This document shows, one piece after another, positions 45,375-56,701 of a stretch of DNA of 64,000 nucleotides. The position numbers were made by a program, and so were the translations under genes. The notes under the pieces are model-generated. The model searched no databases and was not told where the DNA came from. It saw nothing but the letters and a program-made list of their open reading frames with translations. Numbering within the stretch: the stretch's first letter is position 1; each line of letters opens with the position of its first letter. Source of the stretch: Cercophora sp. LCS_1 (Eukaryota > Ascomycota > Sordariomycetes > Sordariales > Lasiosphaeriaceae); the NCBI GenBank assembly GCA_036250225.1, contig JAPZLL010000013.1:496001-560000 (forward strand), read 5' to 3'.

Positions 45375-47441
45375 GGTTGCTGTGTCCGGAAGAGGAGCTT
45401 AGCTGGGAGACGGGAAGGCTGTCGGAGTTGGAAGAGACGGGTTTCGGCCGTGCAAGATTTGAAAAGGGCAAGCGTCGATGTCGCAGTCTGAAGAAGAGAC
45501 TGTCGGTCAGGTTGGCAACCGCGGCGGCTTTCTGGTCGTGGTGCTGCGTCGCAGATGCAGGCGATGCAGAGAAAAGGGAAAGGGAGATGGAAGGTTGAAG
45601 TGGAGTGTGGTGTGGTGGAAAAGAGTAGAAGGTCAGGCCCGCCTCAATTGACGACAGACAGGGCAACAATGCGTTGGGGGGAGGCCGGGAACAGAGAGGA
45701 GGGCGAGTTCTGAGCCGGGCCCTGTGAGTGGACAGGAGACGGGGGCTTGCTTAAGTCACTGTTCGCTTGGTCTGGGCTGAGCGAGCGTCAGTGCCAACCC
45801 ATTCACAACACAGTCAGGACCAGGCAGGTTCCAGACCAGGTTCGGTGCCAATGGATTTCCGCCTTTTGTTTTGCTTCCGCAAGCCTTGGACGTGCAAATG
45901 TGCAATGCAGCCAGACGAGATGCCAAATGTCGAGTGGTGATCAGTGAGCCGATTCTCGCCTTGAGCCGTCTGGCTTATCGACCGGGAAGGTGCCTGCTGC
46001 GGTGGAGGCTCCTGTCTGAAATTACCGTTTTACGGGCCTGACACAGACGGCGGCAGGCAATGTGCGGACGCTGTCGATCTGGTGCAGGCGGTGGACGTTG
46101 TGGGGCCCCCTGAAAGAGAAATGTCTTGGAGGTGGCGCGTCAGTGCTCGAATTCCGGATTGGAGGCCCTTCATCACCAACTGGGACCCATCAGTCATCTC
46201 GGGGAGGAGCTTTATACTACAAGCACATGGGATGCAAGAAGGACAACGTTTCATTGTTTGAGAAAGTGCCCAATGTCCTGAAGGACCTATCTATGACTCG
46301 GCCGGCCACACTGGTGCCTGGTGTCTGCCATGAAGCTCTGGCAACTTTGCAAAAGCACTCGGATGACACACCCAGCTGAAAGGCGCCATTCGGCGCAACC
46401 CGCGACAGGATGGCGGTGGGTTTGCGGGATCCATCGCTCGGCCCCATCAGCCACAGATCTCCGACATGAAGCTTGCGAAGACTTCAGGCGTTCCGGGCCG
46501 GAACCGGGCCCGGACGACCAGGCTTGAACTGCAGTTAGCTGGCTTGCAAAACGTCGTCCGTTTAGGCGTCTCAATTAGCGCTCGCAGGCCACTGATAATC
46601 ATGATTGCTTCTGGGGCAGCCCCCGCGTCGTCGGTTTGTCGGTGTCGCGTGGGCCGGGCTGGCAGCAAAGTCCTGGGCGATAGGACTTGTCGGTGCAAGA
46701 GCCGCGAAGTTCCCCAGGCGCCAAAAACTGGTGCACAGTGACCTGCAAGTCCGATGCTGTCGTCAGCCTCAGAGCACGGCCGTCCTGCTCGTCTTGAAAG
46801 CACGAGACAGCTCCGATTGGGCCGTCAAGCTCAGATTCCAGACGACATGGCCGAGAACTGCACAACTGTTGCAGCCTGCGAAGCGTGTCTGATATCAACT
46901 CGTCGGGTTGAGAACCGGTGGATATATACCGACAGTAGCGCGTGCAGCCCGGTTCTTGCATCCAGTCGAATCTCATGTCATGGCCTTGTGCATGCGCAAC
47001 TGCTTGCTGCGGACCGCTCTGCAAACCAGCGACAGAAAAGCCTGTTGCTATATTCCGAGTCAGTGGTTTCTCTGGTAACCAACCCTTCTCTCAGAATCTT
47101 GACTACCCAACGGTGCAAATCGAGGGACTTCTGTATCATTGGAAGACCTAAGTGGCTTGCCTAGATCGCCCAATGCAAACTTACCGCTAATCACGACTGG
47201 TGATGCAACAAGGTTGGTGTGCACGGTTTTGCGGGATGAAATGATGTGGGGGTGCTCGTTGACAGCTGTCGCGCCAATCTGCCAGCCGCCCAAATTTTCA
47301 ACCGAGCCTCGAACTTTTTGCAGCTCGGCGTCGGCGATGAGAACCAGCATTGACAGCTAGCCCAGGCACTATCACCACCCAATTCGATTGACGAAACCGC
47401 CCGACTATTCCGGACACCCCAATCTGGGTGTTTTTTACGGA
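45375..47441. other. Divergent intergenic region, Rho1 and uL24m genes
   Basis: About 2 kb with no supported gene. Probably the Rho1 promoter and a long leader; open frames are shadows with no resemblance to known proteins. Confidence 0.5.
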
Positions 47442-48638
47442 ATGGACAAGCTCCTACAGAGGGTGCGTATGGCCGAGCGCCAGGTTGCGAGGCGAGCGAA
47501 AAAGACGGAGCTCAAGGAAAAGCAACTGGACAGACTCGAACTCCGACGTCGTGTCAATGCCGCAAGGAAACAGGCGGGTCGGCAATTGGGAGCTGCCATC
47601 AAGGCACGCCACGAAGACTGGAAACTAGGTCCGCTTGCCCCGCGCCGTGATGCCAGCAAGGTCGACCAGGATGGCAACTACTGGGGCAGCATCTCTGCCG
47701 ACCATGCCTCCCTCCAGTTCACGATTACCAAGGAGCAAAAAGACGCCCGGAGTGCTTGGTGTGGAGGGTCCAACTTTCTCTGCCTCGCCAAGGGAGACCG
47801 GGTCGTGGTTCTGGATGGTCCTTTCAGGGGCAGGATCACCAAGATCGAGAACATTGACAAGGAGCACATGACGGTCGACCTGGGGCAGGATGTGGTGGTG
47901 AGTGCCTCGACCTGGCTGTACTACCGGTCACTCACTCGGAAATAGGTCAACCAAACGATCCCCGACTATATGCGACCCGACGAGATGGATCCAGTCGAAC
48001 CATACAACGCGCCGATACCTATCTCCTCCATACGCCTCGTCTACCCCCTTCTAGACCCCAGCACAGGCGCCCTCCGGGATGTCATCGTTCGGAAAATTGA
48101 GCCAAAGGGCATCATCAAGGATAGGGCAACCCGAAAGGTCCACTTTAAACGAGTTGTCCCCGGGGAGAACATCGAAATCCCGTGGCCCAAGATCGAGCGC
48201 ACAGTATACCCAGAGAATGAGATTGACACCAAGCGAGCCGATCTCGACGAGCGCACGTTTGTGCCCACCCTACTTCGCCCACCTATGCCCGAAGGCGTCA
48301 TCAACGAACTGCGCAACCAGTTTGGCAAGTTCCGTACCCGTCACACACCTGAGTACATTGCCAAGGTGGAGGAGAAGGAAGCAGCCAAGAAGGCCCGCAA
48401 GGACAGCGTCAAGACGATGCTGTTGCCGGTGCAGGAACTCAACCGCAAATTGCGCGAGGAGCGCCGTGCTCTGGGCCAGCCGGAGCTTACCCCGGAGATG
48501 TTGGCGAAGATCGGCCAAGTCATTGCCCAGAACCAAGAGAGGAGAGCATCAGGGAAGACGATTGCCGGGCTGGAAGGTGCGGTTGCACAAATGTCCATTG
48601 GATCGGAGGGCTCCAAGGGAGACCAGCCCCGGGCATGA
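47442..48638 (+). CDS. Mitochondrial large ribosomal subunit protein uL24m (MRPL40-like)
   Basis: Two exons, 47442-47897 and 47946-48638, joined over a 48-nt intron, give 382 residues. The frame continues upstream of 47442 only through non-ATG codons. A basic helix (RMAERQVARRAKKTELKEKQLDRLELRRRVNAARK) at the N-terminus is followed by the KOW motif KGDRVVVLDGPFRGRITKIENIDKEHMTVDL at about residues 120-150, the RNA-binding core of L24. The intron falls directly after the KOW strand. The C-terminal extension, with EEKEAAKKARK and LREERRALGQPELTPEM, is typical of fungal mitoribosomal uL24, which is far longer than the bacterial protein. The N-terminus lacks a classic cleavable presequence but is strongly basic. 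Confidence 0.88.
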
Positions 48639-49023
48639 CGGGCTGGGGGTTAGAACCTGGCTGCCCACCACTAGAGCTTGTATCATGTAAAGAACAGCTT
48701 AGCTACGTCATGTGTAATGATATTGTGGAGGACAAGATCCAACAGGTGCTAGCAAAAGCAATGTCATTGTAAAACTCGTCATTGTAAAACTCAGTGATCA
48801 TCGACACCGAGATCGGTGGATGGGAGTATCATCTATGGCGCCCAGATATCACACATGATGTTCTCTGTGCCTCCCCTTCCCCAAAATACGCGCCGTTCTA
48901 ATCGATGACTTGTAGCGCCCGCACGTCTCGATCCATCCGTGCCGGTTGTCCGTGGCCCGTTCGTTCGGAAATCGGTGGCTTGTTGCCTCGCTGCGTGCCC
49001 TTGGAGAGCCCACCTCGTTTGCC
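48639..49023. other. Intergenic
   Basis: Downstream region of the uL24m gene. A tandem echo of CATTGTAAAACTC occurs at about 48764 and 48781. No gene seen. Confidence 0.5.
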
Positions 49024-49277
49024 TCAGTTTCTCGGCCTCCACAACCGTGCCCGCCGGCATCGATGACACTCGCGGCTCCCACGACGAACTGGGCGACCGC
49101 AGCTAAGGCACCACAACGAACATGCCCGGCACCCTCTGTTAGCAACGTCGGCGACGTGGCGATTGCACACTCGGCAATAAGTGGTGATGCAGTTGGGGCA
49201 GCTCTCCCCTGGCGCCGTAGCTATGATGTCACAGGGGTGGCGGGGCGGCAGTTCCGGCAGCTGATTTGAACGTGCAT
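49024..49277 (-). pseudogene. CxxC-rich zinc-ribbon-like remnant in two frames
   Basis: On the minus strand, an ATG at 49277 opens MHVQISCRNCRPATP and meets a stop at 49221-49223. From about 49206 another frame continues with CPNC, CRVC, CRAC, CLSC and CHRC within 57 residues and ends at the TGA at 49024-49026. Six CxxC pairs over about 80 residues in a row look like a multi-ribbon zinc-binding protein. No intron of normal length can join the two frames (available GT..AG pairs span about 30 nt), so I read it as a gene broken by a small indel. Alternatively only the second frame, open from an ATG at 49584, is used. No family was recognised. Confidence 0.4.
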
Positions 49278-49315
49278 CTTGCAAGTAGGTGGGCGGCGGT
49301 TGACGAAGACTACCT

Positions 49316-49503
49316 AAGTAGGTAGTTGGTGGACAGGCAGGTGGTTGGTGGACATGTAAGCACGTAGTTGCAAAGAAAAAAGAATCCGTTTCGAAGAATA
49401 GTGAAAACGGAAGAGTCAACTGCAGGGCCAGCCAACCACCCCTCCTCACCTCGTCGAGCCATCTGAAGTTTATTGCGTTGAGATGATCTTGAAGCGTTTG
49501 GCA
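49316..49503. repeat. Diverged direct repeat, copy 1
   Basis: Shares ordered anchors with copy 2: AAGTAGGTAGT, TTGCAA-GAAA, GTCAAC, CCAACCACCCCT, and CTGAAGTTTATT followed by GTTGA. Copy 1 has about 30 extra bases after the first anchor. A partial third echo of ATCTGAAGTTTA lies at 49527-49538. Confidence 0.7.
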
Positions 49504-49795
49504 TTTTATATTTCTTGAGTCGATCATCTGAAGTTTACGTCTCAAGTTTACTAAGTGTGGTGAGGTGATATTGAAGAGACACATCTCAAGGCTTTTGGAA
49601 TATCGCTTGCTCGACGCTCTAGAATCTTGGGTGAGCCCCTTATTTTCTTGGGGAATCTTTTTCTGACTATTATGTGATGCCTTCTCTTTCAGTGACCCTA
49701 AAGATACCTTAGTGTGCTGGTTGGTGGTGCTACCTAATTTGTGCCTTTATTTTTCAAGGACAGGCACAATAGATGGGTAGTGTTAGATGAAAACC

Positions 49796-49943
49796 AAGTA
49801 GGTAGTAGGTAATCGCTTGCAACGAAATAGAATACATCTTTAGGATAGAGGCAGTGTGTCAACCTTTAGGCTGACCAATCACCCCTTTCGGCTCCTCAGG
49901 TCATATGAAGTTTATTCGGTTGAAATTTTCTCAAAGTATTCAT
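49796..49943. repeat. Diverged direct repeat, copy 2
   Basis: Second copy of the repeat, with AAGTAGGTAGT, CTTGCAACGAAA, GTCAAC, CCAATCACCCCT and ATGAAGTTTATT in the same order and strand as copy 1, about 480 bases downstream. Identity by eye is only moderate, so the duplication is old. No coding potential is seen. Confidence 0.7.
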
Positions 49944-50053
49944 ACCCAGTATTGACTGACTCAAGCAATCCAAGCAGAACCATGTTGACCAACTTGATAC
50001 CCCCCTTGCCCAGGACCCCTGGATGAAGCCCCTTTTTCGTTGTTTACTTTATA

Positions 50054-50067
50054 TAGGGTTAGGGTTA
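50054..50067 (+). promoter_or_regulatory. Telobox-like TAGGGTTAGGGTTA
   Basis: Two full telomere-type units lie 130-150 bases upstream of the remnant STAND-like coding region. Whether it was a promoter motif or a scar of telomere sequence cannot be told. Confidence 0.45.
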
Positions 50068-50199
50068 TGCTCTGACTGAACACCAAGTATGTCACGGCAT
50101 GATCGTGCGACTTGCTCAGACCATTAAAGTACGGAAGGCAGAATGTGATACCCAGAATGTGGTCTCCAAGTCTCATACCCGTTGCTTAGAAACCCGCGG

Positions 50200-51335
50200 G
50201 TGCAGCTGCGTCAATACCGTGTCCACCATCACCTTGGCTCGGTTGGAGACATTATATCTATTTGCTTACTCGCAAAGGAGATACTCACAAGGCTCGATGG
50301 ATCCCGTGGATCACTTAAGGAGCACAAATCCTTATCGGAGGAGCTGCGCTCCCTCGAAAGAGCGCTCCCCGAGGCGGCTCTGGTCGCCGAACGGCATCAA
50401 CCCATCGCGCCCTTGCTCGCAACAGCAATTGCGGGGGAGGCAGTGGCATCCAGAGCTGTTCTCAATGGATTCCGGGAAAGACATGTTTTGAAATACGACG
50501 CAGCGTTTCAGCCCAGATCACCAGCGCAAACCGTGAAGACACTGGCGAGAGCGGTACAATGGCGTCTCATTGAAAAGGACGTCATATCCCAGTTCCGAGC
50601 GGAGATACCCACGCGATCCAGCGCCCTGAGAATGCTGTTGGTTTCAGCAAACGTGTATGTCCTCGAGTCAGGCGCTACAAGTACCCAGGCCTTTTACCAG
50701 CTGCCAATATCCAAATATCGGTTCAGCGAACTCACTCTACGCCTCACTTGGAATACTGGCCAGAACCATTCTGTCTTGCAAACACTCGACGCAAAAGCCC
50801 AAGAGGGAGCAGGCCTCTTGAGAGCCATACATTCGATGGTATCCTCAAAGATTGACGTCTTGGCGGACCTATTGAGCTCCGTTCGGCGTCTTTTCGGATT
50901 GACATCAGCTACCCATCGAGCTGTATTGGCTATTCAACCATCTCTCTCTCCATCACCGAGATTTTTTCCGTCAATACAACAACCGTTCATTTTTGGAGAT
51001 GCGCTGGGTAGGATTAGTCCGGTCCTCCTGCAGTTTTTGACCTCGTGGAAGACTTTCGACGCAGTTCTGCGGACGAGATTCGAAGGAATCCAGGGCTATC
51101 GCAAATAAAAAGAAGAGAGTTTGTTCTGCAAGAGCGGCGCACCGGACATGGCATCAGCCGCCAGCTACCATGGGAGGCGGCGTTCAGACCTGGCCAGATG
51201 ATTGATATGGGCATTCTGTTCCAGGAGTCTTCCCAAGTCGAGCTCCACGATATCAATCAACCGCTGGCAAGCTCCAACATATGCCCCAAGTGCCAAGAAA
51301 GACCGGATCACGTCGATTCCCTGGATATAGCATGA
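50200..51335 (+). pseudogene. Fungal STAND N-terminal/ubiquitin-like domain protein, frameshifted
   Basis: The reading frame starts without an ATG (upstream codons are TTG-type) at SVGDIISICLLAKEILTRL, the usual opening of fungal proteins that carry a STAND-type N-terminal helical region. It continues to a ubiquitin-like-domain block QPFIFGDALGRISPVLLQFLTSWKTFDAVLRTRFEG and hits a stop at 51106-51108. The rest of the domain, KRREFVLQERRTGHGISRQLPWEAAFRPGQMIDMGILFQ with a CPKC, is in the next frame and ends at 51335. One missing A in the run at about 51104-51110 explains the shift. Intact relatives are large families in filamentous fungi with roles suggested in non-self recognition, but none is proven for this form. 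The missing start and the frameshift together argue for a dead gene. Confidence 0.72.
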
Positions 51336-51751
51336 TAATGCCTCGTGCTCCAACGTTATCCTCAGAAAGCGACACGTCATGCTAATTTTCCAGTCGCAAA
51401 TGCGGCATGATATCCCGCAGAGTCCAAGAAGTTATCGAAAGCACGACTCGCAAGTTTGACAGCAGCGAAGACGTGAAGTTGAAAGCTTCTTTAGGCCAAC
51501 CGGCTGTTGCGTCTGAGGCCTCAACTAAACGAAAAGCAGGTCTGATGATAAGCGACGAAACTGCTACCCCCTAAAACGCTAAGCGCAAGCGCAAAGCCCC
51601 TGGGCGGCATCAAGACGCTATAACGAGCTTTAAGAGAGTCCGGATTATATCTCGCTGCAGGCGTTGCACGACGTCACTAAACACTGGAGCAGCCGGTATA
51701 TCCCTGGGGCCTATCCCGACCTCACTTTCCAGCCCGGGTAGCCCGAGGGCA

Positions 51752-52693
51752 GTGGCGTTAATGGAGTGGCAATACTATTTCCCAACCGAAGAGTATATGT
51801 ACGATTTAGAGGACATCAAACACTGGGTTGCCGACGAGGTCTGTGGCGGGATTATCTCTACACCCATCCACGATTCTCTTCGAGGAGTTCATATCTACGA
51901 TATGGGACCAGGACTGGTGCTTGGGTGGAAGATGATGAGCCCCGTGGAGCTTTAGCTTTGACTGCAAGGAACACGCCGGCCAACGCGTAGACTCGGTCTG
52001 ATAGTGGCGAGGGCGCACCCAGAGGCTGATACCCGGGGTTTCGACTTGAGAGATGAGTGGAACCCGGGTGAGCGTAATCGTATCTCATTCTCCGTGGCCG
52101 ATATCGAGTCCGACTGGCCGTTCGATTTCATGAAGCGCATCCTCGTGTGGGATCCATATTATATCCACGCACGAGACATCGCATTGGCAATCTTCGACTG
52201 GCCTCGATTCGCCCAGCAGTCATTCATGTGAGACCCTTCCTGTTACAAAGACAAGAACCGGCGATGAAACCGAGACCTGTATACTGATCCCGCGGCCAGG
52301 GCTCTGAAAGCGGGTGGTTGGCTTGAACTGCAATACATTGACTACCACCTCTTGAATCAGGATGGTTCGGCCTTGCAAAGCGACTGGATCCTGCAATTCT
52401 GGGAGCAGGTTAACCGAGGCCTGGCGTCAGTGGGTGTGGACTACCAAATATCCCGTGGGGGCCGTCTATTGGAATTGCTCGAGAAGACGGGGTTCTAACG
52501 AGTAGAGGAAAAAGAATGGGTGCTCCTAGTAGGGCGTTGGCCAGAAGACGATGGACTGGCCAAGGCTGGAGAGTTTATGCAAAAGGTCTTGTCTGAAGCT
52601 GCCGCCGCAATTGCGGAGACACCTTTGATGAGAGGACTTGGTTGGGAGAAGTCCGAGTTGACGCGCTTGTCTCATCGTTCCGTGAAGCTCTGA
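51752..52693 (+). pseudogene. LaeA-like SAM methyltransferase, multiply broken
   Basis: Pieces of one methyltransferase lie in order on the plus strand. YYFPTEEYMYDLEDIKHWVADEV begins the gene at 51752. The SAM motif I should read DMGTGTGAWVED but at 51899-51927 it is split: one frame gives DMGPG and the next TGAWVED, so one base is missing. Then come HPEADTRGFDL, SVADIESDWPF and HARDIALAIFDWPRFAQQSFM, an intron-like GTGAGA...CCAG gap (52229-52308), and the motif ALKAGGWLELQYIDYHLLNQDGS. A stop (TAA at 52496-52498) interrupts GF-RVEEKEW, after which the frame continues LLVGRWPEDDGL and ETPLMRGLGW to 52693. This pattern is that of LaeA/UMTA-type methyltransferases, which act in secondary-metabolite control or biosynthesis. 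Two independent lesions make it a pseudogene. Confidence 0.78.
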
Positions 52694-53796
52694 GAAGTGG
52701 TTGCCAGCATTGACCCTGCTTTGTCTTTCGATCCGTCTTTGGCCAGAAGTCGGCTTCAGGCTTGTCGTAGCAGCTGTTTGAGGTAGTCTAGCTGGGAGAT
52801 GAGATCACAAACTAAGCTTCCAGGTACATGTGGGTACTCGTAGTGTCCCATGGGGATTGACGAGGTCTTTGCATTTACACCGCCTACACCGCGAGCCAGT
52901 GGTCTGTGATGCAGAGCGATTGCTTGGCTATCGACCCTAGGGTCAGATATTGTTCTGGATTGCTTCGCCCCGCTAGTCGGTAGCCCTACAACTTCGCCGT
53001 GCATGCGGCTCCGGCTGGGCTGATGTTGGTGACTGGGTGGCTCTTATTGTTCCGAACGCATGGCCAGTGGGAAATGGGTGTGCTGTGGATGAGTGGCACC
53101 CCCCCGAGCACTTGCAGCCTAAAGTGAGCAGTGAGAAGAGGTCGGAATTGACTTGGGCCTCGCTGATGATACTAGCAGCTGCGAGGCGTGTGGAGCGGCG
53201 ACGCATTCTGTGCAGTGAGATGACCTGGCAGATGGATCTGCAACCAGCCATCGGAACGGGAATGGAGCGTTGTGGTGCAGAGCGGAGCCTCCTTGCATTC
53301 GCTTCATCTGCGATGCTGCAGCGGTTGGGCCAGCATGGTCGCGGCGCAAACACCTAGTGGTGTTTCGTGGAACCGCCCCACGTGTGTTGCATTGAAAATT
53401 AATAAATGGAATAAGAGCTGCCGCGCCTGACCGCGTCGTCGAGAATAGTTGGGAAACTTGTCTCGTGTACATTTTCTCGACCTTCGATTTGAGACTTCAT
53501 CCGGGTTCAAGATCGCAGCTGCGGGGTTGTGATTTCGTCCGAACTGGTGTACATACCCCTCTGGATCGAAGGTTTTAGCTCAACTCAGTTGGCGCAGCCA
53601 CGCACCTTCCCGATCTCATGACACGCGTTTCCTGCCGCAGCAGCACTTAGATCTGGGCCGCGCAGGAGGCCCTTCAGCGTCGCATCTCCACAGTGCCTCG
53701 CAGACAACCACCTCGCGGTCGGCAGGGAGATCGCGAGATATGCGCAACCATTTGTACTCGACACAACGCTGGGGAAGCAACTAAATCGCACCGAAA
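52694..53796. other. Intergenic
   Basis: No supported gene; short overlapping frames only. The right end is the promoter of the next gene. Confidence 0.5.
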
Positions 53797-56270
53797 ATGG
53801 CACAGCGCGAGAGGGTCCCGAGGGACGATGGGGTGGACGAACCGAAAAAGAAGAATGGAGGTCTTTGGGGTTTGTTGCGGAGCGTCAGCTCGGCGACCAA
53901 GGGCAGGAGACTAGTTTGTCCCCTGTCCATTCTCGCACTTCTTCATGGTTGACTCCGTTTTCAGGAAAAGGACCCGCCCAGACGGGCAAGCGACGGCGAT
54001 ACGCTCAACCGTCGAAGAAGATCCCAGCCTCCGGTGTCGAGAGAAGTCGACAGCGACCGGCGGAGGCCGCGCCGGCCCGATCCGAGCTCCGCTAAGGGAA
54101 AGGGACGGGATATGAACGGCCGATCCTACGAAGCCGGACCCCTGACCGAGTGGCCCCCGTCCGGTATGTCGAGCCGGGAAGAGCTGACACTGGGTTCGGC
54201 CATGCGGCTTATCTCGAGGGGTGTCCCGGCATTCAAGGGATATAAGCGACCGATTCCACATGCGTCGGACCACTACTACGCCCTCTTTGCCTCCGCGGCC
54301 GGCAACGGGGAGGAGAGTGATGCGGCTAATCTACACGATTCGATGACACAGCTGATGACGTTGAGGGTATTGGGGTCTGGGCCTGCTGACTACCCATGGG
54401 AGACGTTGGAGCAACCGAGCCACTCGTTCTACTTTGGCAACAGGCCGGGCACAATCACCTTGAATCATTGGGTATCCATGGCGAGCGTCGTGCCCCCGTC
54501 GATATCTCTGCGGGACCCAGGCATTATGGCGCGCGATATCGACTTGGAGCGTATTTGTGAACGCCTGAAGGAGCTGGAGCGAGGGCTGGAGGACGATGAC
54601 GAGGATCTCATGTATAAAAATCTCTATCGACGGCTCCTGCGCGACCCAGACAAGTACCTCGGTCCGCACCGCACACTTGACAAGCAGATTACGGATCTGA
54701 TTATGGTGTTGTCCCGAGCAGACTGGATCGACTTTACAAATCCTCGCAATCAGGTTGTCACAAAGTACATCTACGACACGAGCCAACCCAACCACCAGGC
54801 GTTCAGGAACTTCTTCCACCAACTTCTCCTCAGCGCAGAGCTCGACGCCCGCATCAACTCCAAGCATCACATTACCGAAGCTAAAGAAAAGCTCCTCCTC
54901 CAGATCCCGCCTACCATTCAATGGAGCATGGCGGTCTCCCGGCGGTGGCGAGAAAACGTCCGGGTCGAGGAATACGGCCCCTTCCCAAATCACCTCCATC
55001 TTCGCTACAAGCTCAAGAAGCGGCAGGTCAAAATGCTGAGGAGGTTCGCGCAGATGATGAAGTGGCCCAACCTCTCTGCTGCCCTTGCTGCTCTCAAGCA
55101 ACGCGACGAGGACAACACGCTGGATGACATCTCTTCCCACGCCATGGCCTTCTTCTCGGGTCTTGTTCTTCCCGGCCCGACCTTCCCCTTCCTCATTATG
55201 AACTCACTCATCGACATCGACCCAGACAAAGCCACGGATGAGCTTGCCCTCCTCACTCACATGCATCCCCACTGCGGCTTCCAATACCGCAGTTCCTACA
55301 CCTACTGGACCGCCACCTCTATCGTTGGCAAAGTTTTGGGTCCTACCTGCCGCTCCCTAGCTGGTTGGGTTGGCCCGGCGCGTCCAACGCCCAATCTTGG
55401 CCGGACCCAAATCGCTCGCATCCGCGCCCGGAAGCCGCCACAGCAGCAGCACCGCGTCATTAGCCCTGACGACGTGCGCTCTATGAGCGAGCGCTCCGAT
55501 CCTCTTGGCCCTCCGACGCAGGTTTTTCCGGTCAAGGAGTACTCTCTTGTTTCCCCGCCTAGCTATGACCAGACAGATCCCTACTATGATGACCTCGTGC
55601 GGATTGAGCTTCTTTCCTTACGGCCTTGCACACACCCGCCTACTGCGGTCCCAGATTCTGGGCCAAAGTGGTTTGAGGCAAGCGTTCAGTTTGCTGTGGA
55701 CGGCGCCTCCTTTCCGTTCAAGCTTGCTTTCGATGTCAGCTTCGTGCACGCATGGCCGTGCACTTCCGGACCACACCCACTATTCTTCGACTACGTTTAC
55801 GAGTGCGTTCGGGCCGACGAGCTGGTCGATGTCAGGGGATGGGGCGGAAGCGGTGGCTTTGGAGGTCACTATGCCGCTGATGGGCGGGACGCGAGATCAC
55901 TTTCGCCTGGGAGTGCGGATGGAGCAGCGAGTGGAAGTAAGGGGAAGGGTGTCGCAGCGAGCACAGGGCACTTGCCTGGCAAGGGAATACCCAAGGGTGT
56001 GGTGAATGGGGGGGATGATGAGAAGGTACTGGTTGTGGAGGCATTTGGTGTGCCGGATAACGAGGTACTGGCGAGGGCATGGTGTTCGCATTGGGGACTC
56101 AGTGCGGTAGTGGCCGACATTGGGAAGACCTGGTAAGTTGCTCCAATTTTCATTTCAGGGTGGCTGCTAACGTTGACAGTATGGCGTGTGCTATTCGGGA
56201 GGCGTATGCGGCGACGTTGACGGTGGTAATTTTGGTGGATGGAGGAATGGATAATGAGAGGGATGACTGA
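53797..56270 (+). CDS. Conserved filamentous-fungal protein, unknown function
   Basis: Model of three exons: 53797-53883, 53965-56132 and 56180-56270, giving 781 residues. The large exon is certain. The first (MAQRERVPRDDGVDEPKKK...) is needed because the large frame has only a GTG at its upstream end; the GTCAGC donor at 53884 is the only phase-correct choice I found. The last intron (GTAAGT, TTGACAG) converts KTW to KTCMACAIREAYAATLTVVILVDGG. The protein has a basic disordered head, a largely helical middle (IDLERICERLKELERGLEDDDEDLMYKNLYRRLLRD), a C-terminal beta-rich part and a Gly/Ser-rich linker. I do not recognise a domain. Length and codon use look like a normal cellular gene. Confidence 0.72.
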
Positions 56271-56701
56271 TGAATGGCACGGCCGCATGAGCTTTGGAAG
56301 GTTACGAGTGCACACGAGTTCTATGAACGTTTTGATATCCAGGGCGATGCCCGATTGTTTGGGACACACTGGCTGGTTGGCCAACTTTTGGCGTTTTTGC
56401 GATCTGAGCAACTGGCTTGAAATACCCCATGCGTTTCTTTTCACGATAGCTTGTAGGTCAATGCAAAGTTTCGCTGCAACTCTTCGTGTAGCGCCGATGA
56501 AGCGGGAAGGCGAGCACGTGCTGAGTTGATTGGTCAATGGGAAGCTTCAGCGCCGCTCCATTGCGGCTGCGTCATTAGTGGGGCCTATCCCCAGCATCGT
56601 TCAGACCTAAGCTCGGGTCTGATAACTGCGTCGCCACGCACAGCTTTGGGTCAGTTCCCATCTTCACAACCCGGCGACAACTGCGCTTTTTCGACGTTAC
56701 A
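56271..56701. other. Intergenic, promoter of VTC2/3
   Basis: No gene seen. Two GCACGTG/CACGTG-like E-box sequences (the form bound by Pho4-type factors) include CGAGCACGTGCTG at about 56511-56523, about 180 bases before the VTC ATG; phosphate control is an inference. Confidence 0.45.

Noticed and set aside
46466..47024. Overlapping frames between Rho1 and uL24m
   Set aside because: Short, on both strands, no resemblance to families and no convincing start or splice structure.
49310..49504. Minus-strand frame extending the CxxC remnant upstream to 49584
   Set aside because: The extension lies in the non-coding direct repeat and has no cysteine pairs or domain features; only the part below 49277 looks protein-like.
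54331..55140. 269-codon minus-strand frame
   Set aside because: Antisense shadow of the conserved large exon on the plus strand.
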